NCBI GenBank assembly: GCA_048498995.1
Contig: JBEHWX010000077.1
Coordinates: forward strand, 1-29,285
Direction: 5' to 3'
Length of the DNA stretch: 29,285 nt
Source of the DNA: JBEHWX01 sp048498995
GTDB taxonomy: Bacteria > Bacteroidota > Ignavibacteria > OLB7
Of this stretch, positions 8,113 to 16,010 are shown one piece after another. Made by a program: the position numbers and the translations under genes. How positions within the stretch are numbered: position 1 is the stretch's first letter; each line of letters begins with the position of its first letter. Under the pieces are notes generated by a model. The model did not search any database and was not told the DNA's origin. It was given only the letters and a program-made list of their open reading frames with translations.

Positions 8113-8343
8113 ATGGAAGAACTGATCCGGATGGTGTCGCAGAAGGTCGGGATCGGCGAGGAACAGGCGCGCACGGCGGTGAGCACGGTGGTCGGCTTCA
8201 TCAAGGAGCGGCTGCCGGAGCCGGCCGCCTCGCAGCTGGAGGGATTCATCAGCGGCGCCGCCGGCGCCGGCGGGGATCTTCTCGGCGGCATCGGTGGCGC
8301 CATCAAGGGGCTCGGCGGGATGCTCGGTGACGACAATCACTGA
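8113..8343 (+). CDS. Small helical protein with Gly-rich tail (76 aa)
   Basis: The N-terminal half (residues 1-45) is amphipathic: M-E-E-L-I-R-M-V-S-Q-K-V-G-I then E-E-Q-A-R-T-A-V and F-I-K-E-R-L-P, a pattern common in short DUF2267/DUF2780-like helical proteins. The C-terminal half alternates G, A, L and I (G-G-I-G-G-A-I-K-G-L-G-G-M-L-G) and could be membrane-associated. GGAGG at 8101-8105 lies 7 bases before ATG 8113; GTG 8110 is directly adjacent in frame. An upstream extension would read through the intergenic tandem array and is not credible. A strong terminator follows at 8425. No specific function is known to me. Confidence 0.7.
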   Translation: MEELIRMVSQKVGIGEEQARTAVSTVVGFIKERLPEPAASQLEGFISGAAGAGGDLLGGIGGAIKGLGGMLGDDNH

Positions 8344-8356
8344 GCACCGCTTCGAG

Positions 8357-8412
8357 ACGACGGATGCTCTGAAACGGATCTCCCGAAACGGATCTCCCGA
8401 CGCGGATGCTCC
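8357..8412. repeat. Four 14-bp tandem copies, the central two identical
   Basis: GAAACGGATCTCCC occurs perfectly at 8371 and 8385, flanked by degenerate copies at 8357 and 8399 sharing CGGAT. The array begins 14 bases after a stop codon and ends 12 bases before a terminator stem. Confidence 0.8.
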
Positions 8413-8424
8413 GGTAACGAGAGC

Positions 8425-8461
8425 GGGCCGATGCATCTCCCTGATGGGGACGCATCGGCCC
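8425..8461. terminator. Hairpin terminator between convergent units
   Basis: GGGCCGATGC (8425-8434) pairs with GCATCGGCCC (8452-8461). The 17-base loop has a further CCC/GGG pairing. GTTTCCGTTTC follows on the plus strand. It sits between the plus-strand small-protein gene and the end of the minus-strand transporter operon, and may serve both. Confidence 0.8.
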
Positions 8462-8514
8462 GTTTCCGTTTCATCGTCCGTCCCATCGTCGCGCCGGAGC
8501 GCGCCGATCGGGGA

Positions 8515-9522
8515 TCAGTCGACGTAGGGGCAGGCGACCAGCTGGCCGTCCCCCTTGTCCTCGTACGGCGGAAAGTTGTCGGCGCAGTCGGGGCGCGCGA
8601 TCGGACAGCGGGTCCGGAACGGGCAGCCGGAGGGCTTTGCCAGCGGCGTCGGCACGTCGCCGGTGAGGGACATGCGGGCGGCGCGGCCGCTCTCCGGATC
8701 GGCCACCGGGACGGCCGAGAGGAGCGCCCGGCTGTAGGGATGCTTCGGCTCGAAGAACACCTGGTCGCTGGTGCCGTACTCGACCATGTTGCCGAGGTAC
8801 ATCACCGCGATCCGGCTGGAGATATGCTCGACCACCGAAAGATCGTGCGCCACGAAGAGGAAGGAGAGTCCGAACTCCTCCTGCAGATCCTGCATCAGGT
8901 TGATCACCTGCGCCTGGACCGACACGTCGAGCGCGGAGACCGGCTCGTCGCAGATGATCAGCTCCGGGTTGGTGGCCAGGGCGCGGGCGATGCCGATACG
9001 CTGGCGCTGGCCGCCGGAGAACTCGTGCGGAAATCGGGTGGCCTGCTCCGGCTGCATGCCCACCTTGCCGAGCAGCCAGCGGACCCGCTCGCGCATCTCG
9101 GCGCGCGAGAGCTTCGTGTGCAGCCTCAGCGGCTCCTCGATGATCTGCTCCACGGTCATCCGCGGGTTCAACGAGGAGTACGGGTCCTGGAAGATCATCT
9201 GGATCTTCTCACGGAACGGCCGCATCTCCGCCTTCGAGAGCTTGTTCAGATCGGTCACCGTGCCGTCGGTGCCGTGATAGAGGATCTCTCCGGTGATCTC
9301 GGCATCCGGAGACATGATCTTGGTGATGTTGATCAGGGTGCGGCCCACGGTGGTCTTGCCGCAGCCGGACTCCCCCACCATGCCGAGGGTTTCCCCCCGC
9401 ATGATGTCGAACGAGACGCCATCGACGGCCTTGACCACGGCGACCTTGCGACGGAAGATCCCGGCGTAGACCGGGAAATGGACTTTCAGATTCCTGATCT
9501 GGAGAAGCGGACGATCGTTCAT
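8515..9522 (-). CDS. Oligopeptide ABC importer ATPase (OppF/DppF type)
   Basis: A 335-residue ATPase of the dual-ATPase peptide importers. Seen: Walker A G-E-S-G-C-G-K-T-T at 50-58, Q-loop F-Q-D-P (111-114), signature F-S-G-G-Q-R-Q (168-174), Walker B I-I-C-D-E-P (189-194), and the C-terminal oligopeptide-transporter tail with C-P-F-x-x-R-C, then x-x-x-C and a final A-C-P, cysteines known to bind an Fe-S cluster in some relatives. ATG 9522 was chosen because it starts two bases after the preceding stop (TGA-AC-ATG) and matches the family start; the upstream extension to 9669 lies inside the neighbouring gene. It is the last gene of the operon. Confidence 0.93.
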   Translation of the reverse strand: MNDRPLLQIRNLKVHFPVYAGIFRRKVAVVKAVDGVSFDIMRGETLGMVGESGCGKTTVGRTLINITKIMSPDAEITGEILYHGTDGTVTDLNKLSKAEMRPFREKIQMIFQDPYSSLNPRMTVEQIIEEPLRLHTKLSRAEMRERVRWLLGKVGMQPEQATRFPHEFSGGQRQRIGIARALATNPELIICDEPVSALDVSVQAQVINLMQDLQEEFGLSFLFVAHDLSVVEHISSRIAVMYLGNMVEYGTSDQVFFEPKHPYSRALLSAVPVADPESGRAARMSLTGDVPTPLAKPSGCPFRTRCPIARPDCADNFPPYEDKGDGQLVACPYVD

Positions 9523-9524
9523 GT

Positions 9525-10556
9525 TCACTTGAGCGCAATCTCGATGGGCGTGGATTCGGTCGCGAGGCTCGACGACTCGGGGTAGAGATGGCAGCGGACG
9601 AAATGCCCCGGCTCGATCTCGGCCAGACCGGGCTCGACGTCGAAGCATGTTCCCATCGCGTAGTCGCAACGGGTGTTGAACTTGCAGGCGCTCGGCATCT
9701 CGAGGATGTTCGGCACCATGCCGCGGATGGCCTTCAGCCGGTGGGCGCGCTCCCCGCGCGTCGGATGCGGGATCGACTCGAGCAGCCCCTGCGTGTAGGG
9801 GTGGAGCGGGTTGTTGAAGATCTGCTTGGCCGTGCCGATCTCCTGCACCTTGCCGCCGTACATCACGATCACCCGCTGGCAGGTCTCGGCCACCACCGCA
9901 AGGTCGTGCGTGATCAGCACGATCGCCGAGCCGGGACGCTTCCCCTTCAGCTCGAGCATCAGCTCCAGGATCTGCGCCTGGATCGTCACGTCGAGCGCCG
10001 TGGTCGGCTCGTCGGCGATCAGCAGCTCCGGGTTGCAGGCCAGCGCCATGGCGATCATCACCCGCTGGCGCATGCCGCCGGAGAACTGATGCGGGTAGTC
10101 GTTCATCCGCTTGGCCGGGTCCGGGATGCCGACAAGGTCGAGCATCTTCGTGCCGGCGTCCCAGGCATCCTTCTTCGAGATGTTCTCGTGCCAGAGAAGC
10201 ACCTCGGAGACCTGATAGCCGACCGTGTAGACCGGGTTGAGCGAGGTCATCGGCTCCTGGAAGATCATCCCGATGCTCTTGCCGCGGAGCTTGCGCATCT
10301 CCGGCAGCGAGAGCTTCAGCAGATCGGTTCCGTTCATCGTGATCGAGCCGGAGACAATCTGGCCGGGAGGGCTCGGAATCAGGCGCATGATCGACAGCGC
10401 CGTCACCGATTTGCCCGAGCCCGACTCGCCGACGATGCCGAGCACTTCATCCTTGTAGATGTCGAACGAGACGCCGTTCACCGCCTTGGCGATGCGCCCC
10501 TCGGTCTTGAAGTACGTCCGGAGATCCCGGACTTCTATGAGCTTCTCTGTCGTCAC
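9525..10556 (-). CDS. Oligopeptide ABC importer ATPase (OppD/DppD type)
   Basis: A 343-residue partner ATPase. Seen: Walker A G-E-S-G-S-G-K-S (43-50), Q-loop F-Q-E-P (99-102), signature F-S-G-G-M-R-Q (158-164), Walker B L-L-I-A-D-E-P (178-184), H-loop I-T-H-D, and the Cys-containing C-terminal domain C-K-F-x-x-R-C, x6, C, ending V-R-C-H-L. In E. coli the Yej system fuses two ATPase halves into YejF, whereas here they are separate genes, as in Opp/Dpp. It is separated from the upstream permease gene by 213 bp rich in tandem repeats, the longest gap in the operon, and is followed two bases later by the OppF-type gene. Confidence 0.93.
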   Translation of the reverse strand: MTTEKLIEVRDLRTYFKTEGRIAKAVNGVSFDIYKDEVLGIVGESGSGKSVTALSIMRLIPSPPGQIVSGSITMNGTDLLKLSLPEMRKLRGKSIGMIFQEPMTSLNPVYTVGYQVSEVLLWHENISKKDAWDAGTKMLDLVGIPDPAKRMNDYPHQFSGGMRQRVMIAMALACNPELLIADEPTTALDVTIQAQILELMLELKGKRPGSAIVLITHDLAVVAETCQRVIVMYGGKVQEIGTAKQIFNNPLHPYTQGLLESIPHPTRGERAHRLKAIRGMVPNILEMPSACKFNTRCDYAMGTCFDVEPGLAEIEPGHFVRCHLYPESSSLATESTPIEIALK

Positions 10557-10636
10557 CAGTTGGTTCGGTTAGTCGCTGTTTCGTGTTCTCGGTTCTCGTG
10601 CCCCCTGCGCCGCGTCGCGGAGCCGGGCTTCCGTGT

Positions 10637-10773
10637 CGGTCCGCGATGGCGGATTTCCGTCGCCTCGCCGGTCCGCGATGGCGGACTTCCCGTCGCCTCT
10701 GGCCTCGGCCTTCCGCCTCGGCCTATGGCCTCAGCCTCCGGACTCAGCCTCCGGACTCAGCCTCCGGACTCAG
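10637..10773. repeat. Two tandem arrays between permease and ATPase genes (32 bp x2; 13 bp x3)
   Basis: An imperfect 32-bp unit beginning CGGTCCGCGATGGCGGA starts at 10637 and 10669. Further on, the 13-bp unit CCTCCGGACTCAG is repeated exactly at 10735, 10748 and 10761. The third 13-bp copy covers the stop codon of the YejE-like permease (10770-10772), so the duplicated bases include that codon. Confidence 0.85.
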
Positions 10774-12107
10774 CGGAGTCTGGAGAAGACCCGCGGATCG
10801 AAGGCCTCGCGCAGCGCCTCGCCGATGAAGGTCACCAGCAGAAGCGTGACGAACATGGCCACGATCGGCACGGTCGCCAGCCACCAGAAGTCGAGGTTCT
10901 GCAGTCCCTGGCTCACCATCTCGCCCCAGCTCGGCGTCGGGGCCGGAAGGCCGAAGCCGAGATAGTCGAGCGCCACCAGCGAGGAGATGCCGCCGACGAT
11001 CGAGAAGGGGAAGAAGGAGATCATCGGCGTCAGCGCGTTCGGCAGGATATGCTTGAAGATGATCTGCGAATCCGACGCGCCGAGCGAGATGGCCGCGGCC
11101 ACGTAATCCTTCCCCTTCTCCCGGAGGAACTCGCCGCGGATATAGGTGGCCATGCCCATCCATCCGAAGATCGAGAGCACCAGCACCAGAAGAATGAAGT
11201 TCGGGATCAGGATCGAGCTGATGATGATCACCGTGTAGAGGAACGGGATGTTCTCCCAGATCTCCTGAATGCGCTGGCCGAACAGGTCCACCTTGCTGCC
11301 GAAGTAGCCCATCACGCCGCCGAGGATGCCGCCGATCAGGTAGTTGACCAGCGTCAGCACGATCGCGAACGACAGGGAGACGTTGAAGCCGTAGCACATC
11401 CGGGAGAAGACGTCGCGGCCGGTCTCGTCGGTGCCGAAGATGTGCCGACCCGAGGGGGCCTGCGGATGCTGCGTCTGCGGTCCCTCGAAATCGCTCTCCA
11501 GCGGGTTCCAGGTGTACAGCGGCATCAGCACCCAGCCGCCGTTGCTCCCCCCGGCGGACCAGGCGGAATCCAGCTTCCGGTAGTTGGCCTCGCCATGCAC
11601 GTCGGCCTGGCCGAACTCGGTGCCGGGATGGTAGCTCTTCGACCAGGGGAGCATGCTGGCCAGCGCCGGGAAGTAGGTGCTCCCGTTGTAGTGCACCACC
11701 AGCGCCTGGCTGCCGACGAACAGCGGCAGGAAGAAGGAGAGCACGTAGAGGATCGACAGTAACATGAAGGACCAGTAGCCGCGGCGGAGCCCCTTGAAGC
11801 GCTTGATCCGCTTGCGGAGCACCGAGACGCTCGGCGCGGCCGCCGGGGAGGCATTGCTGGCCAGGCCGGAGGCTTCGAGCATCTCCCGCTGCGCCGACTG
11901 CCGGGAAAGGCGGTCGCCGTCCGGATGAAGGCGGCCGATGGCCACCGACTGGCGGGCGAGCATCCGGTCGGAGATCGTGGGAAGATCCTGGCCGGCGAGC
12001 TGGCGGGGATCGTCGACCAGGCCGGTCGGCTCCGCCGTCGGGGAGGTCTCGGGGGTCGGAAGATCCGATTCGCTCCGGAGGTTGCTGTTGCTTGTATCGT
12101 CTGCCAT
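10770..12107 (-). CDS. Peptide ABC importer permease, YejE-like, with long N-terminal extension
   Basis: A 445-residue inner-membrane permease (DppC/OppC superfamily). It matches the YejE pattern: R-R-G-Y-W-S before the first membrane segment, an external region with V-H-Y-N-G-S-T-Y-F-P, N-G-G-W-V-L and F-G-T-D-E-T-G-R-D-V-F, then about five more membrane segments and the EAA loop ending in H-I-L-P-N-A. The tail E-A-L-R-E-A-F-D-P-R also fits YejE. The oddity is the first 100 or so residues, rich in S, T, P, D and A, placed before R-K-R-I-K-R-F; E. coli YejE begins almost directly at the equivalent of that basic stretch. No internal ATG has a better ribosome site, so the extension is kept. Known Yej substrates include microcin C and other peptides; the substrate here is inferred only as oligopeptide. 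Confidence 0.88.
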   Translation of the reverse strand: MADDTSNSNLRSESDLPTPETSPTAEPTGLVDDPRQLAGQDLPTISDRMLARQSVAIGRLHPDGDRLSRQSAQREMLEASGLASNASPAAAPSVSVLRKRIKRFKGLRRGYWSFMLLSILYVLSFFLPLFVGSQALVVHYNGSTYFPALASMLPWSKSYHPGTEFGQADVHGEANYRKLDSAWSAGGSNGGWVLMPLYTWNPLESDFEGPQTQHPQAPSGRHIFGTDETGRDVFSRMCYGFNVSLSFAIVLTLVNYLIGGILGGVMGYFGSKVDLFGQRIQEIWENIPFLYTVIIISSILIPNFILLVLVLSIFGWMGMATYIRGEFLREKGKDYVAAAISLGASDSQIIFKHILPNALTPMISFFPFSIVGGISSLVALDYLGFGLPAPTPSWGEMVSQGLQNLDFWWLATVPIVAMFVTLLLVTFIGEALREAFDPRVFSRLR

Positions 12108-12212
12108 GTGAATCTCTGAGATATCGTAGCGACCCGGCCGGTCATCGCGCTCGCTCTGAGCGCTGGCGCTCGTGTTGTGGGCGCCTCGGGCGCCGGCCGG
12201 AGAGCGGCATTG

Positions 12213-13238
12213 TTACTTGAAGCGGATACGCGGATCGATCACCGCGTACAGGAGATCGCGCAGCACGTTGCCGGCCATCAGCAGCACCAGGTTGATCACC
12301 AGGATACCCATGGCGACCGGGTAATCCCGTTTGACCGCCGCGGTGAATCCGAGCATGCCGATGCCGTCGATGTTGAAGACTTTCTCGATCAGGAACGATC
12401 CGGCCAGGATCAGTCCGAGGGCGCCGCCGATGCCGGTGGCGATCGGGATCAGCGAGTTGCGCAGCGCGTGCACCATGAACACCCGCTTCTCGGAGAGTCC
12501 CTTGGCGAAGGCGGTACGCACGTAATCCTGCCCCAGGTTGTCCAGCAGGGAATTCTTCATGATCACCGTCAGCGTGGCGAAGCCGCCGACCATGTAGCAG
12601 AAGACCGGGAGGATCGTGTGATGCGCCTGGTCCTTGATCTTACCCCAGGTGCTCAGATACTCCCACTCCGGCGAGCGGAACTCGCCGAGGGGAACCCAGC
12701 CGAGCTTGCCGCCGAAATAGATCAGGAGGATGGCGCCGAGCGCCCATCCGGGAATCGAATACCCGACGAAGATCGCCACCGAGCTTCCCACGTCGAACGC
12801 CGATCCGTGCTTGATCGCCTTGGCGATGCCGAGCGGAATGCAGATCAGGTAGGAGAGGAGGAAGCCGATCAGGCCGAAGTAGATCGAGATCGGGAAGCGG
12901 CTGGTGATCACGTGCATCACCGGCTCGGCGAAGACGTAGGAATTGCCGAAATCACCGGTGACGATGTTCTTGAGCCAGAGGACGTAGCGGATCGGGATCG
13001 GCTTGTCGAGGTTGTAATAGCGCTTGAGCTCCGCCTTGGCCTCCTCCGGCACCTGGATCTGCTTGCCCCCACCCATGGCGCCGCCGGCTTCGCCGGTGGC
13101 CATGGCGGACTGCGCCTGCATGATCGCGGTGTCGAACGGCCCGCCCGGAGTCAACTGCATGATCGTGTAGACCAGGATGGTGCAGCCGATGAAGGTCGGG
13201 ATCATCAGGAGCATCCGGCGAATGAAATAGCTGAACAT
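12213..13238 (-). CDS. Peptide ABC importer permease, YejB-like
   Basis: A 341-residue permease of the DppB/OppB superfamily. The start Y-F-I-R-R-M-L-L-M-I-P-T-F, then Q-L-T-P-G-G-P-F-D with a long Gly/Ala/Met-containing periplasmic insert, Y-Y-N-L-D-K-P-I, the EAA loop (Y-V-R-T-A-F-A-K-G-L-S-E-K), and the end V-I-D-P-R-I-R-F, all follow the YejB arrangement rather than classic OppB. It follows the binding-protein gene after 126 bp holding a perfect palindrome and precedes the YejE-like permease by 105 bp. The two permeases would form the membrane channel. Confidence 0.9.
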   Translation of the reverse strand: MFSYFIRRMLLMIPTFIGCTILVYTIMQLTPGGPFDTAIMQAQSAMATGEAGGAMGGGKQIQVPEEAKAELKRYYNLDKPIPIRYVLWLKNIVTGDFGNSYVFAEPVMHVITSRFPISIYFGLIGFLLSYLICIPLGIAKAIKHGSAFDVGSSVAIFVGYSIPGWALGAILLIYFGGKLGWVPLGEFRSPEWEYLSTWGKIKDQAHHTILPVFCYMVGGFATLTVIMKNSLLDNLGQDYVRTAFAKGLSEKRVFMVHALRNSLIPIATGIGGALGLILAGSFLIEKVFNIDGIGMLGFTAAVKRDYPVAMGILVINLVLLMAGNVLRDLLYAVIDPRIRFK

Positions 13239-13312
13239 CTGCTGTCGACGAAAGGTTGTTCACGAAGGTCTCGGGCGTCCGGCCAGGGCCGGGATCGCCA
13301 CGTCGGAAAACG

Positions 13313-13348
13313 GAAGCGGGGGGGAGGGAGCTCCCTCCCCCCCGCTTC
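13313..13348. terminator. 36-bp perfect palindrome between binding protein and permease; likely leaky terminator or mRNA stabiliser
   Basis: The arm GAAGCGGGGGGGAGGGAG (13313-13330) is followed by its exact reverse complement (13331-13348). It begins 16 bases past the binding-protein stop. On the minus (transcribed) strand CGTTTTCC follows, a short T run. This position in binding-protein-first operons is known, as in malE-malF, for hairpins that keep binding-protein mRNA more abundant than permease mRNA. The same role here is inferred. Confidence 0.75.
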
Positions 13349-13364
13349 ATCACGTAGTCGTCAC

Positions 13365-15443
13365 TCACTTCTTGGTGCCGGCGGCCGGGCTTCCGGCCTT
13401 GGCCGGCTGACCCGGAGCGGGCTGACCCGGCGCTGTGGCCGGAGCGGTGGCCGCCGAGGCGGTCGACCCGGTCATCGGGGGCATCGAGATCATCGGATGC
13501 GCCTTGTCGTAGTCGGGCCAGAACTTGTTGTCGGTCGGCTCCACCGGCATCGTCACCGACTTGTCGGAGCGTCCCTTCAGCACCGTCGCGCGGGCGGCGT
13601 CATCGTACCACCAGGTGGAGAAGACGCTCTCGTCCCAGCGGGAGGTCTTTCCCAGGCCCCACTTCGGATGGCGCAGGTAGTTCCAGTAGACCAGGCGGGA
13701 ATACGGCGCGTGCCAGCCCCAGGCGTACTGCTTGGAGTTCATCAGGATCAGGTCGAGCTCCTGCAGGAGCTTGGCGCGCTTGGCCGGATCGAACTCGAGC
13801 TGCTCGGCGTCCATCAGCTCGTCGGCCCGCTTGTCCTTGAAGCCGGCCAGGTTGTTCGTGTTCGGCACGTCGGCCAGCGTCGAGTGATAGGAGCTCTTCG
13901 GGTTCGGGAAGAGGATTCCGCCCCAGCTCATGTAGGACATGCTGAAGTTCCGCTCGTTGAGCATCTTGAACTTCGTCACGCCGTCGACCGTGCGGATATT
14001 GAGCTGGATGCCGGCGTTCTTCATGTCCTGCTGCACCGGCGTGATGATGCGGTCCAGATCCTTCTCCACCGGCAGCTCGACCACCAGCGGCTTGCCGTTC
14101 TTGACCAGGATGCCGTCGGCATTACGCGAGGTGTAGCCGGCCTCGGCCAGAAGCTGCTGTGCCCGTGCCGGGTTGTAGCGGTACTTCGGATCGGCCGGGT
14201 TCTCGTACGGGGAGTTCGGGAAGTAGGAGTCGGTCAGTGTGTACTGATCGTTCATCAGGTTGTGGACCAGCCCCTCGCGGTTGAACAGGAGGATGAAGGC
14301 CTCGCGCACGCGCGGATCGTCGAACGGCGGCTTGCGCATGTTGAAGATGAAGCCCTGCATCGAGATCGGCGCATCGTTGTAGATGCGGGTCTTCTGCATG
14401 ATGCCGCGCTTGATCGGGTCGTCGTTGAACTCGTTGAGCCACCACTGGGCGCGGCTGACGATGTAGAAATCGTTCTCCCCCTTCTTGAACTTCTCCAGGG
14501 TCAGGCGCTCGTCGGAGACGACGTTCATCCGGATCTTGTCGAAGTTGTAGAGCCACTTGTTTCCCGGCTCGTTGGCCGCCCACCAGTCGGCGCGGCGGGT
14601 GAGCGTCACCGACTGTCCCTTCTTCACGTCGGCCGGAACAACCACGTAGGGGCCGGAGCCGGCGGTCTGCTCGAACTGGAACTTGTCGAGATACTGGCGT
14701 CCGTTGATCCCCTGGAGCTGATGGGCCGGGAGGATCGCGGTGCCGGCGAAGTAGGTCAGGTTCTTCCAGTTCTTCTCCTTGGAGCGGACCTTGAAGATAT
14801 ACTTGCTCAGGGCCACGGGGGGATCGAACTCACCGCCGTAGAAAGCGTTGGTGAACGGCGAGAGGATCGTCGAGTCGACGGCCAGCTTGTAGGTGGCCAG
14901 CACGTCCTCGGTGGTCACCGGGTGGCCGTCGGAGAATCGGGCGTTCGGGTTGATGCGGAAGTAGAAGGTCTGTCCGTCGGCATCGACCTTCCAGTGGGAG
15001 GCCAGGCGAGGGGTGAGGCCGAGGGTGATCGGGTTGATGTCGGCCAGCGGCTCGTAGGTGAGGCTGTTGATCAGACGGGTGGTCTGGGAGTTCTCATCCT
15101 TGCCGTAGGCGCGGAGCGTTCCGGGGAACTCGGTGACCGCGAAGCTCATCGTTCCACCCTTCTTGGCGGCCGTGTCGAGTATCAGCTCGTACTGGTCCGG
15201 GGTGAGGGTGTAGGTCTGCCAGCCGTTCTGCGCGGCGGTCGCCTCGAAGCCGTTGCCGCCGAGCTCGGCGGTGACCGACGGATCGGCGCCGGCCGGCACG
15301 GTGAACTTCTTCTCCATGGTGATCGCGCCGCTGGCTCCGGCGGCGCCCGGCGTCTTGGGCTCGTCGCCGCAACCGACCAGCGCGGTTGCCACCACCAGAA
15401 GCGCGCTCATGCGCGCACCCCAGTGCAATACAGAATGCTTCAT
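13365..15443 (-). CDS. Extracellular solute-binding lipoprotein, family 5 (YejA-like)
   Basis: A 692-residue peptide-binding protein. N-terminal signal with lipobox A-L-V-G-C, lipidated C25. The SBP_bac_5 fold is marked by G-G-T-M-S-F near 140, L-T-Y-E-P-L, F-Y-F-R-I-N-P-N-A-R-F-S-D-G-H-P-V-T-T-E-D-V, G-S-G-P-Y, and N-M-R-K-P-P-F-D-D-P-R-V-R-E-A. The later M-S-W-G segment and the W-x-A-P-Y-S-R-L-V-Y-W-N ending resemble YejA. A roughly 115-residue segment before the first SBP strand is longer than usual, and the last 45 residues are A/P/G/T-rich low complexity. ATG 15443 has GAGGA 7 bases upstream. It is the first gene of the operon, with a divergent intergenic region behind it. Confidence 0.9.
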   Translation of the reverse strand: MKHSVLHWGARMSALLVVATALVGCGDEPKTPGAAGASGAITMEKKFTVPAGADPSVTAELGGNGFEATAAQNGWQTYTLTPDQYELILDTAAKKGGTMSFAVTEFPGTLRAYGKDENSQTTRLINSLTYEPLADINPITLGLTPRLASHWKVDADGQTFYFRINPNARFSDGHPVTTEDVLATYKLAVDSTILSPFTNAFYGGEFDPPVALSKYIFKVRSKEKNWKNLTYFAGTAILPAHQLQGINGRQYLDKFQFEQTAGSGPYVVVPADVKKGQSVTLTRRADWWAANEPGNKWLYNFDKIRMNVVSDERLTLEKFKKGENDFYIVSRAQWWLNEFNDDPIKRGIMQKTRIYNDAPISMQGFIFNMRKPPFDDPRVREAFILLFNREGLVHNLMNDQYTLTDSYFPNSPYENPADPKYRYNPARAQQLLAEAGYTSRNADGILVKNGKPLVVELPVEKDLDRIITPVQQDMKNAGIQLNIRTVDGVTKFKMLNERNFSMSYMSWGGILFPNPKSSYHSTLADVPNTNNLAGFKDKRADELMDAEQLEFDPAKRAKLLQELDLILMNSKQYAWGWHAPYSRLVYWNYLRHPKWGLGKTSRWDESVFSTWWYDDAARATVLKGRSDKSVTMPVEPTDNKFWPDYDKAHPMISMPPMTGSTASAATAPATAPGQPAPGQPAKAGSPAAGTKK

Positions 15444-16010
15444 TCCTGGATCCTCGATGAATAGCCTATGTTGATTTCCGCGTGGGAAATGGTCCGTGCG
15501 AGGAGGATCGCTCCGGAGCTCGAGAGAGTGCGAGATCGCGCCGCGGGAGTTCGCCGCGGGATCGTCGACGGGGGCGTCGTGGCGAACGCGGATGCCGACC
15601 GACCGGGCCTCGCTCGGGAGCGGTGTCCGTCGGGTTCTGGTAGCTTCGTGCGGTTCAGCCGTTGCTCCGGCGCGTGTTCATGCGTTGGTTGAACGCGCCA
15701 ATATAAGGTAAGTGGAGGAGACCCCGTCGCCGATTCCCCGCTTTCGGCGCCGTCATGGCCCGGTTCGATCCGGGGCCGGGATTCGGCCGGGCCGGGCGTA
15801 AGCCGGGCGTAAGCCGGGCCGGAGCCCGACGGAGCTCCCGTCGGAGATGGTCGGCAAGAGGGGCCGGGACGATGCGGGGAATCCCATCCGGGCCGATGAA
15901 GAAGGGGGGAGCATGCCGTCGGAGACAATTCAATAATTTCACCGACGAGGTCGAGACACGGAATGTTACGCCCGTCTCCCGCGCCCGCAACGCTCACTCA
16001 GGATGGCTCC
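15444..16010. other. Divergent control region between transporter operon and secreted glycosidase-like gene
   Basis: No coding region is convincing in these 567 bp. It holds an inverted repeat and candidate -7 box at 15669-15705, a short 11-bp tandem unit GCCGGGCGTAA at 15791 and 15802 with a partial third copy, and a TAATTTC box at 15934-15940, about 70 bases before the plus-strand gene. A TTTCC/GGAAA hairpin lies close to the binding-protein start. Confidence 0.5.
15669..15705 (-). promoter_or_regulatory. Candidate -7 box next to an inverted repeat, transporter operon
   Basis: On the minus strand TATATTG (15705-15699) fits TAnnTTG. Immediately downstream GGCGCG-t-GTTCA (15669-15680) pairs with TGAACGCGCC (15690-15699) across a 9-base gap with one bulge. 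It could be an operator or a 5' mRNA hairpin; the leader to ATG 15443 would be about 250 bases. No -33 TTG at the expected spacing was found. Confidence 0.3.

Noticed and set aside
12177..15464. Very long plus-strand open frame (about 1095 codons) antisense to the transporter genes
   Set aside because: It overlaps three well-supported minus-strand genes, is rich in R, H, D, V and G as expected of a shadow frame in GC-rich DNA, and has no recognisable domain.
15762..15778. tRNA T-arm-like sequence GGTTCGATCC
   Set aside because: The loop is too short for a T-loop, and no acceptor stem, anticodon arm or CCA end can be drawn around it.
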